The notes: generated by a model not told the origin, from the sequence alone. Shown: positions 36,736 through 45,615, counted from the stretch's first letter. The stretch is DNA of 64,000 nucleotides from Pseudomonas sp. JM0905a (GCF_014700075.1 NZ_JACXBU010000003.1:310001-374000), one strand, 5' to 3'. Program-made: numbers and translations.

Positions 36736-37923
36736 ATGTCGGCCAAGAAGAAGCCCGTAAGCACCCCGCTGCACCTGTTGCATCAGCTTTCCCACAGCCT
36801 GCTCGAACACCTCGAAAAAGCCTGCGCCCAAGCTTCGGTCGACGCTGAAAAGCTGCTGACCAAACTGGAGAAGCAGCGTGGCAAGAGCCAGGAAAAACTG
36901 CACGCCGCTCGCACCAAGCTGCAGGATGCCGCCAAGGCTGGAAAAGCCAAGGCGCAAGCCAAGGCCAAGGCCAACATCGGTGAACTCGAAGCGCTGCTCG
37001 AGACCCTGAAGAATCGTCAGGCCGAGACCCGTACCTACATCGCCCAGCTCAAGCGTGACTCCCAGGAGAGCCTGAAGCTCGCCCAGGGCGTAGGCAAAGT
37101 GCGTGAGGCCGCCAGTAAGGCTCTGACCTCCCGCGAAGCCAAACCCGCTGTAGCCAAGGTTGCCGCGAAGCCTGCTGCCAGGACTGCGGCCAAGCCTGCC
37201 GCGAAACCGGCTGCCAAGCCTGCCGCCAAGGTCGCTGCCGCCAAGCCTGTCGCGAAGCCCGCTGCCAAGGTTGCAGCCAAGCCTGCAGCGAAGCCTGTTG
37301 CTAAAACCGCTGCAGCCAAGCCTGCCGCGAAGCCTGTTGCTAAATCCGCTGCAGCCAAGCCTGCCGCGAAGCCTGTTGCTAAATCCGCTGCAGCCAAGCC
37401 TACCGCGAAGCCTGCTGCTAAATCCGCCGCTGCCAAGCCTGCTGCGAAACCAGCCGCGAAACCGGCTGCCGCCAAGGCCGCCTCTGCTGCGAAGCCCGCA
37501 GCGAAACCGGCTGCGAAAGTTGCCGCGAAGCCTGCCGCCAAAGCCGCAGCCAAGCCTGCTGCCGCGAAACCCGCCGCTAAGCCGGCTGCGAAACCCGCCG
37601 CCAAGGCTGCCGCGAAGCCTGCTGCCAAACCTGCAACTGCGAAGCCCGCTGCCGCAGCCAAGCCGGCCGCAACTGCCGCCAAGCCTGCAGCTGCCGCCAA
37701 GCCTGCCGCGAAGAAACCGGCCGCCAAGCCGACAGTGAAGAAGGCCGCTCCGGCCAAGCCCGCTGCCGCGAAGCCCGCAGCGCCGGCACCGGCTCCGACC
37801 GCCAAGCCTGCCGCCTCTACCCCGGCTGCCGCTGTTGCTCCGGCCGTCCCGGCCGCCGCACCGGTCGCCAGCGTGGCTCCGGCCAGCAGCAATGGTGCCG
37901 CTCCGACTTCGCCGTCGAACTAA
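36736..37923 (+). CDS. algP: AlgP, histone H1-like regulator with KPAA repeats
   Basis: A 395-aa protein with a helical N-terminal region (MSAKKKPVSTPLHLLHQLSHSLLEHLEKACAQASVDAEKLL, about 1-130) and a long Lys/Pro/Ala-rich tail (about 135-370) of KPAA-type repeats, ending in a neutral Pro/Ala/Val stretch. The tail resembles the C-terminus of eukaryotic histone H1 and is expected to bind DNA non-specifically. AlgP (AlgR3) modulates algD transcription in P. aeruginosa. ATG 36736 has GGAGG 8 nt upstream. Its end overlaps the convergent TIGR02444 gene by 4 nt. Confidence 0.93.
   Translation: MSAKKKPVSTPLHLLHQLSHSLLEHLEKACAQASVDAEKLLTKLEKQRGKSQEKLHAARTKLQDAAKAGKAKAQAKAKANIGELEALLETLKNRQAETRTYIAQLKRDSQESLKLAQGVGKVREAASKALTSREAKPAVAKVAAKPAARTAAKPAAKPAAKPAAKVAAAKPVAKPAAKVAAKPAAKPVAKTAAAKPAAKPVAKSAAAKPAAKPVAKSAAAKPTAKPAAKSAAAKPAAKPAAKPAAAKAASAAKPAAKPAAKVAAKPAAKAAAKPAAAKPAAKPAAKPAAKAAAKPAAKPATAKPAAAAKPAATAAKPAAAAKPAAKKPAAKPTVKKAAPAKPAAAKPAAPAPAPTAKPAASTPAAAVAPAVPAAAPVASVAPASSNGAAPTSPSN
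37270..37425 (+). repeat. 39-bp tandem repeats inside algP
   Basis: Four consecutive 39-bp units (from 37270, 37309, 37348 and 37387), the two middle ones near identical, encode the 13-residue block AAAKPAAKPVAKS. Further degenerate KPAA codons extend on both sides (about 37180-37800). Such arrays in algP are known to be prone to deletion and duplication. Confidence 0.85.
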
Positions 37924-38384
37924 AGCGCCAGGGCCGCGGCGCGCAACAGATCGAGCGCGTCGCGGTCCGCTGCTTCAAGCGCTGGGCAGCAGCCCAGCAG
38001 CCAGTTCTCCACCTGCTCCATCCCACCTTCCGCCCAACCATCCGCAGCGCTCTCCAGACGCGCCAGCAGCTTGCGTTCGGCCTCCAGTTCCAGCGCCTTG
38101 ATCTGTTCCCGCAAACCGGCCAGCGCCGGGTCGTCCTGAGCCTGCGCGCGCCAGTTCTGGCGTAGTGCTCGCAACGGCTTCACCACCTCTTCCTGCCACG
38201 GCTCGCAAACGCTCAGCAGCGTGTCCAGGCGAGATGCGTCGAAGGCGGCACCGCGTCGTCCCAGCCAGCAGGCCGTGAGCAACAGGCAGACATCGCCACC
38301 GCTATCCTGAAGATGCAGGCAGGCCTGTTCGACACCGGGTTCGGTGTACAGGCGCAGGGCGAAAGTCCACAGGTCTGAAGGCAT
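37920..38384 (-). CDS. TIGR02444 family protein
   Basis: A 154-aa helical protein matching TIGR02444: MPSDLWTFALRLYTEPGVEQACLHLQD, GGDVCLLLTACWLGRRG, ALRQNWR, then EQIKALELEAERKLLARLE. Function unknown; widespread in Pseudomonas beside the ABC-F gene. Convergent with algP and divergent from the ABC-F ATPase. Confidence 0.85.
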   Translation of the reverse strand: MPSDLWTFALRLYTEPGVEQACLHLQDSGGDVCLLLTACWLGRRGAAFDASRLDTLLSVCEPWQEEVVKPLRALRQNWRAQAQDDPALAGLREQIKALELEAERKLLARLESAADGWAEGGMEQVENWLLGCCPALEAADRDALDLLRAAALAL

Positions 38385-38434
38385 GGTGCTCCTCGGGCGG
38401 CAGGGCCACGAAGCTGATAAACTCCGCCGCCATC

Positions 38435-40345
38435 ATGATCCGACTGCAAAATCTCACTCTACAGCGTGGTCCGCAGCGCCTGCTAGAAGGCGCTGAACTG
38501 ACCCTGCACGCCGGCCAGAAGGTCGGTCTCATCGGCGCCAACGGCGCCGGCAAATCCAGTCTGTTCGCCCTGCTGCGTGGCGAGCTCGGGCCCGATGCCG
38601 GCGACTGCCTGCTGCCCGCCGATTGGCGCATCGCCCACATGCGCCAGGAAGTGGACAACCTGGAACGCCTGGCCGTGGACTACGTGCTCGACGGCGACCA
38701 GCACCTGCGCCGGGTTCAGCGCGAGCTGGCCGCTGCCGAAGCGGGCCACGACGGCACCGCCATCGCCCGCCTGCACATCGAGCTGGACAGTGCCGATGGC
38801 TACACGGCGGACGCTCGTGCGCGCAAGCTGCTGGCCGGCCTCGGCTTCTCCCCGGAGCAGATGGACCGACGCGTCGGCGACTTCTCCGGCGGCTGGCGGA
38901 TGCGCCTGAACCTTGCCCAGGCGCTGATGTGCCCCTCCGAGCTGTTGCTGCTCGACGAGCCAACCAACCACCTCGACCTCGATGCCATCCTCTGGCTCGA
39001 AGAGTGGCTCAAGGGTTATCCGGGCACCTTGCTGCTGATTTCCCACGACCGTGATTTCCTCGATGCGGTCGTCGACAACGTCGCGCATCTCGAACTGCAA
39101 AAGCTGACCCTGTACCGCGGCGGCTACTCGGCCTTCGAACGCACCCGCGCGGAACGCCTGGCGCAGCAGCAACAGGCGTACGAGAAGCAGCAGGCGCAGC
39201 GTGCGCACATGGAAAAGTACATCGCCCGCTTCAAGGCGCAGGCGACCAAAGCCCGTCAGGCGCAGAGCCGCATCAAGGCGCTGGAGCGCCTGGAAGAACT
39301 GGCGCCGGCCCATGTGGACTCGCCGTTCGACTTCAGCTTCCGTGAGGCCGACAAGATTTCCAGCCCGCTGCTGGACCTGTCCGAAGGCCGTCTCGGCTAC
39401 GGCGACAAGGCGGTGCTCCAGCAGGTCAAGCTGCAGCTCGCGCCGGGTGCGCGCATCGGTCTGCTGGGCCCGAACGGTGCGGGTAAGTCGACCCTGATCA
39501 AGACCCTGTCCGGTGACCTCGATCCCCTCGGCGGCCGCCTCGCCCGTGGCGAAAACCTCGCCATCGGCTACTTCGCCCAGCATCAACTGGACGCGCTCGA
39601 TGCCAAGGCCAGCCCGCTGCTGCACCTGCAGCGCATCGCGCCCGCCGAACGCGAGCAGACCCTGCGCGACTTCCTCGGTGGCTTCGACTTCCGGGGTGAC
39701 CGTTGCGACGAAGCGGTGGCCAACTTCTCCGGCGGCGAGAAGGCGCGCCTCGCCCTGGCCCTGATCGCCTGGCAGAAGCCCAACCTGCTGCTGCTGGACG
39801 AACCGACCAACCACCTCGACCTGGAAATGCGCCTGGCCCTGACCATGGCCCTGCAGGACTTCGCCGGCGCCGTGCTGGTGGTGTCCCACGATCGTCATCT
39901 GCTCAAGAGCACCACCGACGAATTCCTGCTGGTAGCCGATGGCCGCGTGCAGAGCTTCGACGGCGATCTCGACGACTACGCCCGCTGGCTGGTGGATTTC
40001 CGTGCGCGCCAGGCGCCCGTGGCCAGCAGCCCGGCGAATCCGGACAAGACCGACAAGCGCGCCCAGCGCCAGGCCGCCGCAGCCCTGCGTCAGCAACTGG
40101 CTCCGCACAAGAAGGAAGCCGACAAGCTGGAGAAGGAACTCGGCAAGGTGCAGGAGCAACTGGCCGGCGTCGAGGAACGCCTGGGCGATTCCGCGATTTA
40201 CGACGCGGCGCGCAAGGACGAATTGCGTGACCTGCTGGCCGATCAGGCACGCCTGAAAGGCCGCGAGGCCGAACTGGAAGAAGCCTGGCTCCTCGCGCTG
40301 GAAACCCTGGAGGAGCTGCAGCGGCAACTGGAGGCCGCGGACTGA
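38435..40345 (+). CDS. yheS: ABC-F ATPase, YheS type
   Basis: A 636-aa soluble protein with two ABC ATPase domains in tandem and no membrane segments: Walker A GANGAGKSS (N-domain) and GPNGAGKST (C-domain), signatures FSGGW and FSGGE, Walker B LLLLDEPTNHLDL twice. The linker is an Arg/Lys/Gln-rich coiled coil (RTRAERLAQQQQAYEKQQAQRAHMEK), and the C-terminus is another coiled coil. ABC-F proteins bind the ribosomal E-site; YheS in E. coli relieves certain translational stalls. Overlaps the next ORF by 1 nt. Confidence 0.9.
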   Translation: MIRLQNLTLQRGPQRLLEGAELTLHAGQKVGLIGANGAGKSSLFALLRGELGPDAGDCLLPADWRIAHMRQEVDNLERLAVDYVLDGDQHLRRVQRELAAAEAGHDGTAIARLHIELDSADGYTADARARKLLAGLGFSPEQMDRRVGDFSGGWRMRLNLAQALMCPSELLLLDEPTNHLDLDAILWLEEWLKGYPGTLLLISHDRDFLDAVVDNVAHLELQKLTLYRGGYSAFERTRAERLAQQQQAYEKQQAQRAHMEKYIARFKAQATKARQAQSRIKALERLEELAPAHVDSPFDFSFREADKISSPLLDLSEGRLGYGDKAVLQQVKLQLAPGARIGLLGPNGAGKSTLIKTLSGDLDPLGGRLARGENLAIGYFAQHQLDALDAKASPLLHLQRIAPAEREQTLRDFLGGFDFRGDRCDEAVANFSGGEKARLALALIAWQKPNLLLLDEPTNHLDLEMRLALTMALQDFAGAVLVVSHDRHLLKSTTDEFLLVADGRVQSFDGDLDDYARWLVDFRARQAPVASSPANPDKTDKRAQRQAAAALRQQLAPHKKEADKLEKELGKVQEQLAGVEERLGDSAIYDAARKDELRDLLADQARLKGREAELEEAWLLALETLEELQRQLEAAD

Positions 40346-40884
40346 TGGATGACCTGCAACTCCTGATGGCCTGGAGCGAGCCGCTGATCCGCGCCGCCCA
40401 GGTGCTGCTGATCGTGCTGCTGGCCTGGCTGGTGCAGCGCATCGTCACCCGCGGCATCACCCGCCTCGGGACGCGTTATCCACAACTGCCTCCGGAACTG
40501 ATGCTGCCGCTGCGCGGCCTCTTGCGCTGGATGATCCTCGGCAGCGCCTTCATGCTGGTGCTGGAGCGCTTCGGTGTGTCGGCCGAGGTGCTCTGGACTG
40601 CCCTGACCGGTTTCGCTGCCGTGGCCGCGGTGGCGTTCTTCGCCATCTGGAGCGTGCTCTCCAACATGTTCTGCGCGGTGCTGATCTTCTCCCTCGGGCC
40701 GTTCCGCATGGGCGACAAGGTGGAAGTGATCGAAAGCGCCGACAAGCCGGGCGTGAAGGGCAGGGTGATCGCCATCAACCTCTTCTACACCACCCTCGAA
40801 GACCTCAGCGAAGACAACGCCGGCGCCATGGTGCAGGTGCCCAACAGCCTGTTCTTCCAGAAGGCGGTGCGCCGCTGGCGCTGA
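40345..40884 (+). CDS. Small mechanosensitive channel (MscS) family protein
   Basis: A 179-aa protein with three hydrophobic helices, then the MscS pore-helix and beta domain: FAAVAAVAFFAIWSVLSNMFCAVLIFSLGPFRMGDKVEVIE ... GVKGRVIAINLFYTTL ... VQVPNSLFF. It lacks the large C-terminal cage of E. coli MscS. Its ATG overlaps the last base of the ABC-F stop. Probably a minimal MscS-like channel of the inner membrane. Confidence 0.85.
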   Translation: MDDLQLLMAWSEPLIRAAQVLLIVLLAWLVQRIVTRGITRLGTRYPQLPPELMLPLRGLLRWMILGSAFMLVLERFGVSAEVLWTALTGFAAVAAVAFFAIWSVLSNMFCAVLIFSLGPFRMGDKVEVIESADKPGVKGRVIAINLFYTTLEDLSEDNAGAMVQVPNSLFFQKAVRRWR

Positions 40885-40907
40885 CGGTACTGTGCAGTGC
40901 CCTGGCG

Positions 40908-40939
40908 AAGGGGTAGGCTTTGCGGCCTGCCCCTTTTTC
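40908..40939 (+). terminator. Intrinsic terminator after the MscS gene
   Basis: AAGGGGTAGGC pairs with GCCTGCCCCTT (one mismatch) around a TTTGCG loop, followed by TTTCG. It ends the ABC-F/MscS operon. Confidence 0.85.
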
Positions 40940-40957
40940 GTTTTCGAGGTATCTGCC

Positions 40958-41590
40958 ATGGCGCTCCAGACCTGGCTCGCTTTCCTGGTTGCCTGCTGGG
41001 TGATCAGCCTTTCACCGGGTGCTGGTGCCATCGCCTCCATGTCCTCCGGCCTGCAGTACGGTTTCCGGCGTGGCTACTGGAACGCCCTCGGCCTGCAGAT
41101 CGGCCTGGCCCTGCAGATCGCCATCGTTGCCGCCGGCGTCGGCGCCATCCTCGCCACCTCCGCCCTGGCCTTCAGCCTGATCAAGTGGTTCGGTGTCGTC
41201 TACCTGGTCTACCTCGCGGTGAAGCAGTGGAAGGCGCTGCCCAGCGACATGGCCGACAACGCTGCCGAGCGTCCCATCGGCCGCCCGCTGACCCTGGTGT
41301 TGCGCGGCTTCCTGGTGAATTTCAGCAACCCCAAGGCGATCGTGTTCATGCTCGCCGTGCTGCCTCAGTTCATCGATCCCCACGCGCCGCTGGTGGAGCA
41401 GTATCTGGTGATGGGCGTGACCATGATCACCGTCGACCTGATCGTCATGGCCGGCTACACCGGACTCGCCGCGCGCGTCCTGCGTTTGCTGCGTACGCCG
41501 CGCCAGCAGCGCGTGATGAACCGCAGCTTCGCCGCCCTGTTCGTGGGTGCGGCAGCGCTGCTGGCCACCGTCCGCCGCGCACCGGTGTGA
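40958..41590 (+). CDS. LysE/RhtB family exporter
   Basis: A 210-aa inner-membrane exporter with about six helices: MALQTWLAFLVACWVISLSPGAGAIASMSSGLQYGFRRGYWNALG is the RhtB/LysE N-terminal signature, and FLVNFSNPKAIVFMLAVLPQF the central motif. Efflux of homoserine, homoserine lactone or other amino acids is typical; substrate not determinable here. ATG 40958 has GAGG upstream. Confidence 0.88.
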   Translation: MALQTWLAFLVACWVISLSPGAGAIASMSSGLQYGFRRGYWNALGLQIGLALQIAIVAAGVGAILATSALAFSLIKWFGVVYLVYLAVKQWKALPSDMADNAAERPIGRPLTLVLRGFLVNFSNPKAIVFMLAVLPQFIDPHAPLVEQYLVMGVTMITVDLIVMAGYTGLAARVLRLLRTPRQQRVMNRSFAALFVGAAALLATVRRAPV

Positions 41591-41781
41591 CCCCGGAGCC
41601 GGCGCCGCCGGCTCTATTCCGTCGGAAATCTTCTTCTTCCGATCTGCTTCCAGCATTCATCAATTGACCTGAAGGCCAGTAATCATGCGGCCTTCATGGA
41701 TTCCTTGCGACAAACCGCCGCAATCCGGGTGGACATCCGGGGTTGAGCTGGATCGTTAGGACGGTAACAATTCGTTTCCCC

Positions 41782-41799
41782 ATTCTCATTTGAGATTGA
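41782..41799 (+). promoter_or_regulatory. Fur box candidate upstream of the iron permease
   Basis: ATTCTCATTTGAGATTGA contains the dyad TCTCATTTGAGA, close to the NATnAT-type Fur consensus, and ends 4 nt before the ATG at 41803. Fit is partial (about 11-12 of 19), so iron control is a hypothesis that suits the encoded iron permease. Confidence 0.4.
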
Positions 41800-41802
41800 C
41801 TC

Positions 41803-43692
41803 ATGTTCCCCATTCCGAGATTGCTCAGCTGGCTCCTGATGCCGCTGATGCTGGTCTGCAGCTTCGGCCTGATGGCCGACCAGACCGAAGGCGCCGCCCA
41901 GGCCCTTCACCTGCTCAGCTACATCGGTGCCGACTACCCGGCCACCGTGGTCGATGGCAAGGTCATCGACGCCAGCGAATACCGCGAACAGATCGAATTC
42001 CTCGGCGCCCTGCAGGCGCTGATCGTTGCCCTGCCGGCCCGTGACGGCCAGAAGGAACTGGAGCAGGGCGTTGCCAGCCTGCACCAGGCTGTCGAAGGCA
42101 AGCAGGATGGCGCCAGCGTGGCCCGTCAGGCCCGCCAACTGGCCACCCGCCTGGCAGCGACCTACGAGGTCAGCCAAGCCCCGCTCATCACGCCCGACCC
42201 CACCCGTGGCGCGCCGCTCTATGCCCAGCATTGCAGCGTCTGCCATGGCGACACCGGCGCCGGTGACGGCCCCGCGGGCATGGGCCTGGAGCCGCCGCCG
42301 GCCAATCTGCGCGACCAGGCGCGGATGGACCGGATGAGCCTCTACGACCTCTACAACACCCTGGGGCTGGGCGTGGAAGGCACCGACATGCCGGCCTTCG
42401 CCGACCAGTTGGATGACCGTCAGCGTTGGGACCTGGCCAGCTACATCGCCGGCTTCAGCGCCGACCCGTCGGTGAAGGGCGAGGCCATCTCGCTTGGTGA
42501 GCTGGCCGGCCGCACGCCGGAAGAAGTGGGGACCAGCCAGGGCTCCGCCGCTCAGGCGCTGTTCCGCGCCCAGCGCGCCCAGCCGCCGATCCAGCAGCGC
42601 GGGCCCAAGGAGCTGATCGCCCATACCCGTTCCACCCTGGAACAGAGCCTCAAGGCCTATCGCGACGGCGACGCCGATCAGGCCTACGACCTCTCGGTGG
42701 CGGCCTACCTGGAAGGTTTCGAGCTGGTGGAAAGCTCGCTCGACAACCTCGATGCCGTGCAGCGCAAGACTACCGAGCGCGCGTTGATGGCGTACCGGCA
42801 AGCCCTGCAGGATCGCCAGTCGGTCGGTCAGGTCGCGCAGTTGCTGGAGCACGCCAAGGCCGAACTGGAGAAGTCCGCCGGACTTCTGGGCGGCGACGGC
42901 CTGAGCGGCTCGCTGAGCTTCATTTCCAGCCTGCTCATCCTGCTGCGTGAAGGCCTCGAAGCCATCCTCGTGCTGGCCGCGATCCTCGCCTTCCTGCGCA
43001 AGACCGGCCAGGAGAATGCGGTGCGCAGCGTACACATCGGCTGGGGCCTGGCCATCGTGGCCGGTTTCGCCACTTGGGCGGTGGCGGCATTCCTGATCGA
43101 TGTCGGCGGTGCCCAGCGCGAGCTGATGGAAGGTTTCACCGCGTTGTTCGCCTGCGTGATGGTGCTCTGGCTCGGCGTGTGGATGCACGACCGCCGCCAC
43201 GCCGCCGCCTGGCAGAGCTACATCAAGGAGCACCTGCTGAGCAGCAGCGGCCGCTTCGGCTTCGCCACCCTCGCGTTCTTCTCGGTGTACCGCGAACTGT
43301 TCGAAGTGATCCTCTTCTACGAAACCCTGTGGCTGCAGGCCGGTCCGGCTGGTCATGGCATGGTCATCGCCGGGGCGGTCACCGCTCTGGTGCTGTTGGT
43401 GGGGCTGGCCTGGGTGATCCTGCGCGGCTCGGCGAAGCTGCCCCTGGGCACTTTCTTCACCGCCAACGCCATCCTGCTCTGCGCCCTGTCGGTGGTGTTC
43501 GCTGGCCATGGCGTGGCGGCACTGCAGGAAGCCGGTGTACTGGGCACTCGTCCTGTGCCGTTCTTCGAGTTCGACTGGCTGGGCATCCACCCCGATGCCT
43601 ACACGCTGTCGGCCCAGGGCCTGGCGCTGCTGGCCATCGCGGCGCTCTACGGGCGCAGCTGGTTGCGCGAGCGCAACGTGGCACAAGCCTGA
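41803..43692 (+). CDS. FTR1-family iron permease with cytochrome c domain
   Basis: A 629-aa protein. A signal or anchor (SWLLMPLMLVCSFGLMA) is followed by a periplasmic region with haem motif CSVCH (C144, C147, H148) and a candidate axial Met197 in TDMPAF, a helical region, and then a seven-helix FTR1 permease from about 370: LREGLEAIL with REGLE at 382-386 and YRELFEVILFYETL with RELFE at 497-501, the two iron-coordinating ExxE motifs. Predicted ferrous iron oxidation and import across the inner membrane, with the cytochrome c module passing electrons. The substrate is inferred from the family. Confidence 0.9.
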   Translation: MFPIPRLLSWLLMPLMLVCSFGLMADQTEGAAQALHLLSYIGADYPATVVDGKVIDASEYREQIEFLGALQALIVALPARDGQKELEQGVASLHQAVEGKQDGASVARQARQLATRLAATYEVSQAPLITPDPTRGAPLYAQHCSVCHGDTGAGDGPAGMGLEPPPANLRDQARMDRMSLYDLYNTLGLGVEGTDMPAFADQLDDRQRWDLASYIAGFSADPSVKGEAISLGELAGRTPEEVGTSQGSAAQALFRAQRAQPPIQQRGPKELIAHTRSTLEQSLKAYRDGDADQAYDLSVAAYLEGFELVESSLDNLDAVQRKTTERALMAYRQALQDRQSVGQVAQLLEHAKAELEKSAGLLGGDGLSGSLSFISSLLILLREGLEAILVLAAILAFLRKTGQENAVRSVHIGWGLAIVAGFATWAVAAFLIDVGGAQRELMEGFTALFACVMVLWLGVWMHDRRHAAAWQSYIKEHLLSSSGRFGFATLAFFSVYRELFEVILFYETLWLQAGPAGHGMVIAGAVTALVLLVGLAWVILRGSAKLPLGTFFTANAILLCALSVVFAGHGVAALQEAGVLGTRPVPFFEFDWLGIHPDAYTLSAQGLALLAIAALYGRSWLRERNVAQA

Positions 43693-43696
43693 ATGG

Positions 43697-43729
43697 AGGG
43701 CGAGGGGTGTAAACTCTTCGCCCTTTTTC
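43697..43729 (+). terminator. Intrinsic terminator after the iron permease
   Basis: AGGGCGA (43697-43703) pairs with TCGCCCT (43718-43724), with further pairing inside (GGGT/ACTC), followed by TTTTCTT. Confidence 0.85.
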
Positions 43730-43749
43730 TTATCTGCGGAAACTATCCC

Positions 43750-44202
43750 ATGCGCGTCTGGATCGATGCCGATGCCTGCCCCCGGGCGGCCAAGGACCTG
43801 GTGATCAAGTTCGCTCTGAAGCGCAAGTTCGAGGTGGTGCTGGTGGCTGGGCAGAGCCAGGTCAAACCGGCTTTTGCCTGCGTGCGCCTGGTGGTGGTGC
43901 CCAGCGGCCCGGACGCGGCCGATGACTACCTGGTGGAGAATGCCGTACCTGGCGAGCTGGTGATCTGCAGCGACGTGCCGCTGGCCGATCGCCTGGTGAA
44001 GAAGGGCGTGGCGGCGCTCGACCCGCGCGGTCGCGAGTTCGACGAGCGCAACATGGGCGAGCGGCTGGCAGTGCGCAACCTGCTCACCGACCTGCGCGAC
44101 CAAGGCCAGATGGGCGGTGGCCAGGCAGCTTATGGCGACCGGGAGCGGCAGGCCTTCTCCAATTCCCTGGACCGACTGCTGACGAAGCTGAGCCGGGGTT
44201 AG
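43750..44202 (+). CDS. YaiI/YqxD family (DUF188) protein
   Basis: A 150-aa protein with the DUF188 pattern: MRVWIDADACPRAAKDLVIKFALKRKFEVVLVAGQSQV, VPSGPDAADDYLVENAVPGELVICSDVPLADRLVKKG, RGREFDERNMGERLAVRNL. The Asp-rich core is PIN-like and suggests a metal-dependent nuclease or hydrolase; no activity is established. Start ATG 43750. Confidence 0.88.
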   Translation: MRVWIDADACPRAAKDLVIKFALKRKFEVVLVAGQSQVKPAFACVRLVVVPSGPDAADDYLVENAVPGELVICSDVPLADRLVKKGVAALDPRGREFDERNMGERLAVRNLLTDLRDQGQMGGGQAAYGDRERQAFSNSLDRLLTKLSRG

Positions 44203-44340
44203 CGTGTCCCCTGATCCGTTTCCAGGCGGAGCCACGTTGGCGTCTATTCATGTCACCGCATGGCGCGGGGTGTTGGTGTTGAGCTGGCCGGCGATAGCCA
44301 ACCGCAACTGGGTGTCGAGCGGCCGTCTGCGCCCGGACAC

Positions 44341-44811
44341 TCAACCGCAGAGGTAGGTGCCGGTGCCCACCGCGACCAGGGTGCCGTCGTCGGCGTGCAG
44401 TTCCGAACGCACCACGGCGACCTTGTTGCCCGAGCGCAACAGCACGGCGGTGGCGGTGAAGTGCCGGCCCCGACCGGGGCGCAGGTAGTCGACGCGCAGA
44501 TCGATGGTGCCGAGTTTGGACAGTCGCGCCATGCGTTCGGCTGTGGATAAGTGCTGGTGCCGTTCGAAGGCGCCGATCAGCGCCATGGCACCGCCGACCA
44601 CGTCGAGCAGGCTGGAGATAACACCACCATGGAGGATGCCGTGGACGAAGTTGCCGATCAGTTCGTCCTTCATCGGCAGGTGCATCACCACCTTTTCGGT
44701 GGTCATCTCGCCGAGCTGGATGCCGAGCACGCGATTGAAGGGAATGCGTTCGAAGAACCCGGCGACGGCCTGTTGCAGTTCCGGGGTGAGGATGAAGTCG
44801 GTCTGGCTCAT
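44341..44811 (-). CDS. PaaI/YiiD-type hotdog thioesterase
   Basis: A 156-aa hotdog-fold protein: HGGVISSLLDVVGGAMALIGAFE carries the active-site region (His in GILHGGVIS; LLD), followed by LGTIDLRVDYLRPGRGRHFTATA and VVRSELHADDGTLVAVGTGTYL. Likely hydrolyses acyl-CoA thioesters. Start ATG 44811 (MSQTDF); the six in-frame codons further upstream are not conserved. The 44203-44340 gap on its 3' side shows nothing recognisable. Confidence 0.85.
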   Translation of the reverse strand: MSQTDFILTPELQQAVAGFFERIPFNRVLGIQLGEMTTEKVVMHLPMKDELIGNFVHGILHGGVISSLLDVVGGAMALIGAFERHQHLSTAERMARLSKLGTIDLRVDYLRPGRGRHFTATAVLLRSGNKVAVVRSELHADDGTLVAVGTGTYLCG

Positions 44812-44913
44812 GGCACCTCCTGCGAGCAACGATGATCCGACGCTGCCCTAGTTGCGGCAAAGGTGCCAAGGGGGACGGCGGGAGAGACGGGCGGATTGGC
44901 CGGATTGGCACGA

Positions 44914-44937
44914 AGCGGGCGGCTGGAACCGCCCGCT
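44914..44937 (-). terminator. Hairpin after elbB
   Basis: AGCGGGCGG pairs with CCGCCCGCT around a 6-nt loop, starting 8 nt after the elbB stop on the minus strand. No T-tract follows (TTCGTG), so termination strength is uncertain. Confidence 0.5.
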
Positions 44938-44945
44938 CGGGGACA

Positions 44946-45602
44946 TCAGTGGGCCAGTTCCAGCACCCGGTCCACCAGTTTGTAGATGCCGGCGGCGGCC
45001 TCGCTGATCGATTGCGCCAACATGTAGGCTGGGGTGGTCACCAGCTTGCGCTTGTGGTCTTCGACGATTTCAGCGACCACGCAGTCCACGTGCTGGGCCC
45101 CCATCTCGGCCAGGGCGGCGGCGGTGCCGGCATCGTTGCCGATGGTGCAGGTCACGCCTTCGCCGTAGATCTTCGCCGCCAGCGCCGGAGCGATGCAGAT
45201 CAGCCCCACGGGCTTGCCGGCCTCGGCGAAGTCGCGGGCTGCGGCCAGTACGTCGGGCTGCACGGTGCAGTTGGCGCCGTTGATGGCGAAGTCGGAGAGG
45301 TTCTTCGCTGCGCCGAAGCCGCCGGGAACGATCAGCGCGTCGAAGTCGGCGGCGGCCAGTTCACGCACATCCTTGATTTCGCCGCGGGCGATGCGTGCCG
45401 ATTCCACCAGCACGTTGCGGCTTTCCGGCATCTCTTCGCCGGTGGTGTGGTTGATCACGTGGTGCTGCGCGATGTTCGGGGCGAAGCACTGAACCTTGGC
45501 GCCGCGCTGGTCCAGGCGCAGCAGGGTGATCACGCTCTCGTGGATTTCCGCACCGTCGTAAACGCCACAGCCGGACAGGATCACGGCAACTTTCTTGGTC
45601 AT
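44946..45602 (-). CDS. elbB: ElbB glyoxalase (DJ-1/PfpI family)
   Basis: A 218-aa class I glutamine amidotransferase-like protein: MTKKVAVILSGCGVYDGAEIHES, LRLDQRGAKVQCFAPNI, DALIVPGGFGAAKNLSDFA, GLICIAPALAAKIYG (nucleophile-elbow cysteine in LICIAP). E. coli ElbB has glyoxalase-type activity and was linked to isoprenoid metabolism. It is preceded 13 nt upstream by a hydrolase gene on the same strand. Confidence 0.93.
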   Translation of the reverse strand: MTKKVAVILSGCGVYDGAEIHESVITLLRLDQRGAKVQCFAPNIAQHHVINHTTGEEMPESRNVLVESARIARGEIKDVRELAAADFDALIVPGGFGAAKNLSDFAINGANCTVQPDVLAAARDFAEAGKPVGLICIAPALAAKIYGEGVTCTIGNDAGTAAALAEMGAQHVDCVVAEIVEDHKRKLVTTPAYMLAQSISEAAAGIYKLVDRVLELAH

Positions 45603-45615
45603 GGATATCTCCAGG

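Noticed and set aside
37180-37800. The repeats of algP considered as a CRISPR or minisatellite element
   Set aside because: No spacers; the units are in-frame coding repeats of a known histone-like tail.
41597-41615. Hairpin GAGCCGGC/GCCGGCTC after the LysE-type gene
   Set aside because: Very short stem and loop without T-run; could be a weak terminator, but support is too thin to list.
41683-44235. Long open frame of 850 codons antisense to the iron permease, with similar ones antisense to argH (26047-27702), the ABC-F ATPase (38483-40327) and ppk (49655-52075)
   Set aside because: These are by-products of high-GC third-position codon use in strongly conserved genes on the other strand; their translations (His/Gln/Glu/Val-rich, no motifs) resemble no protein.
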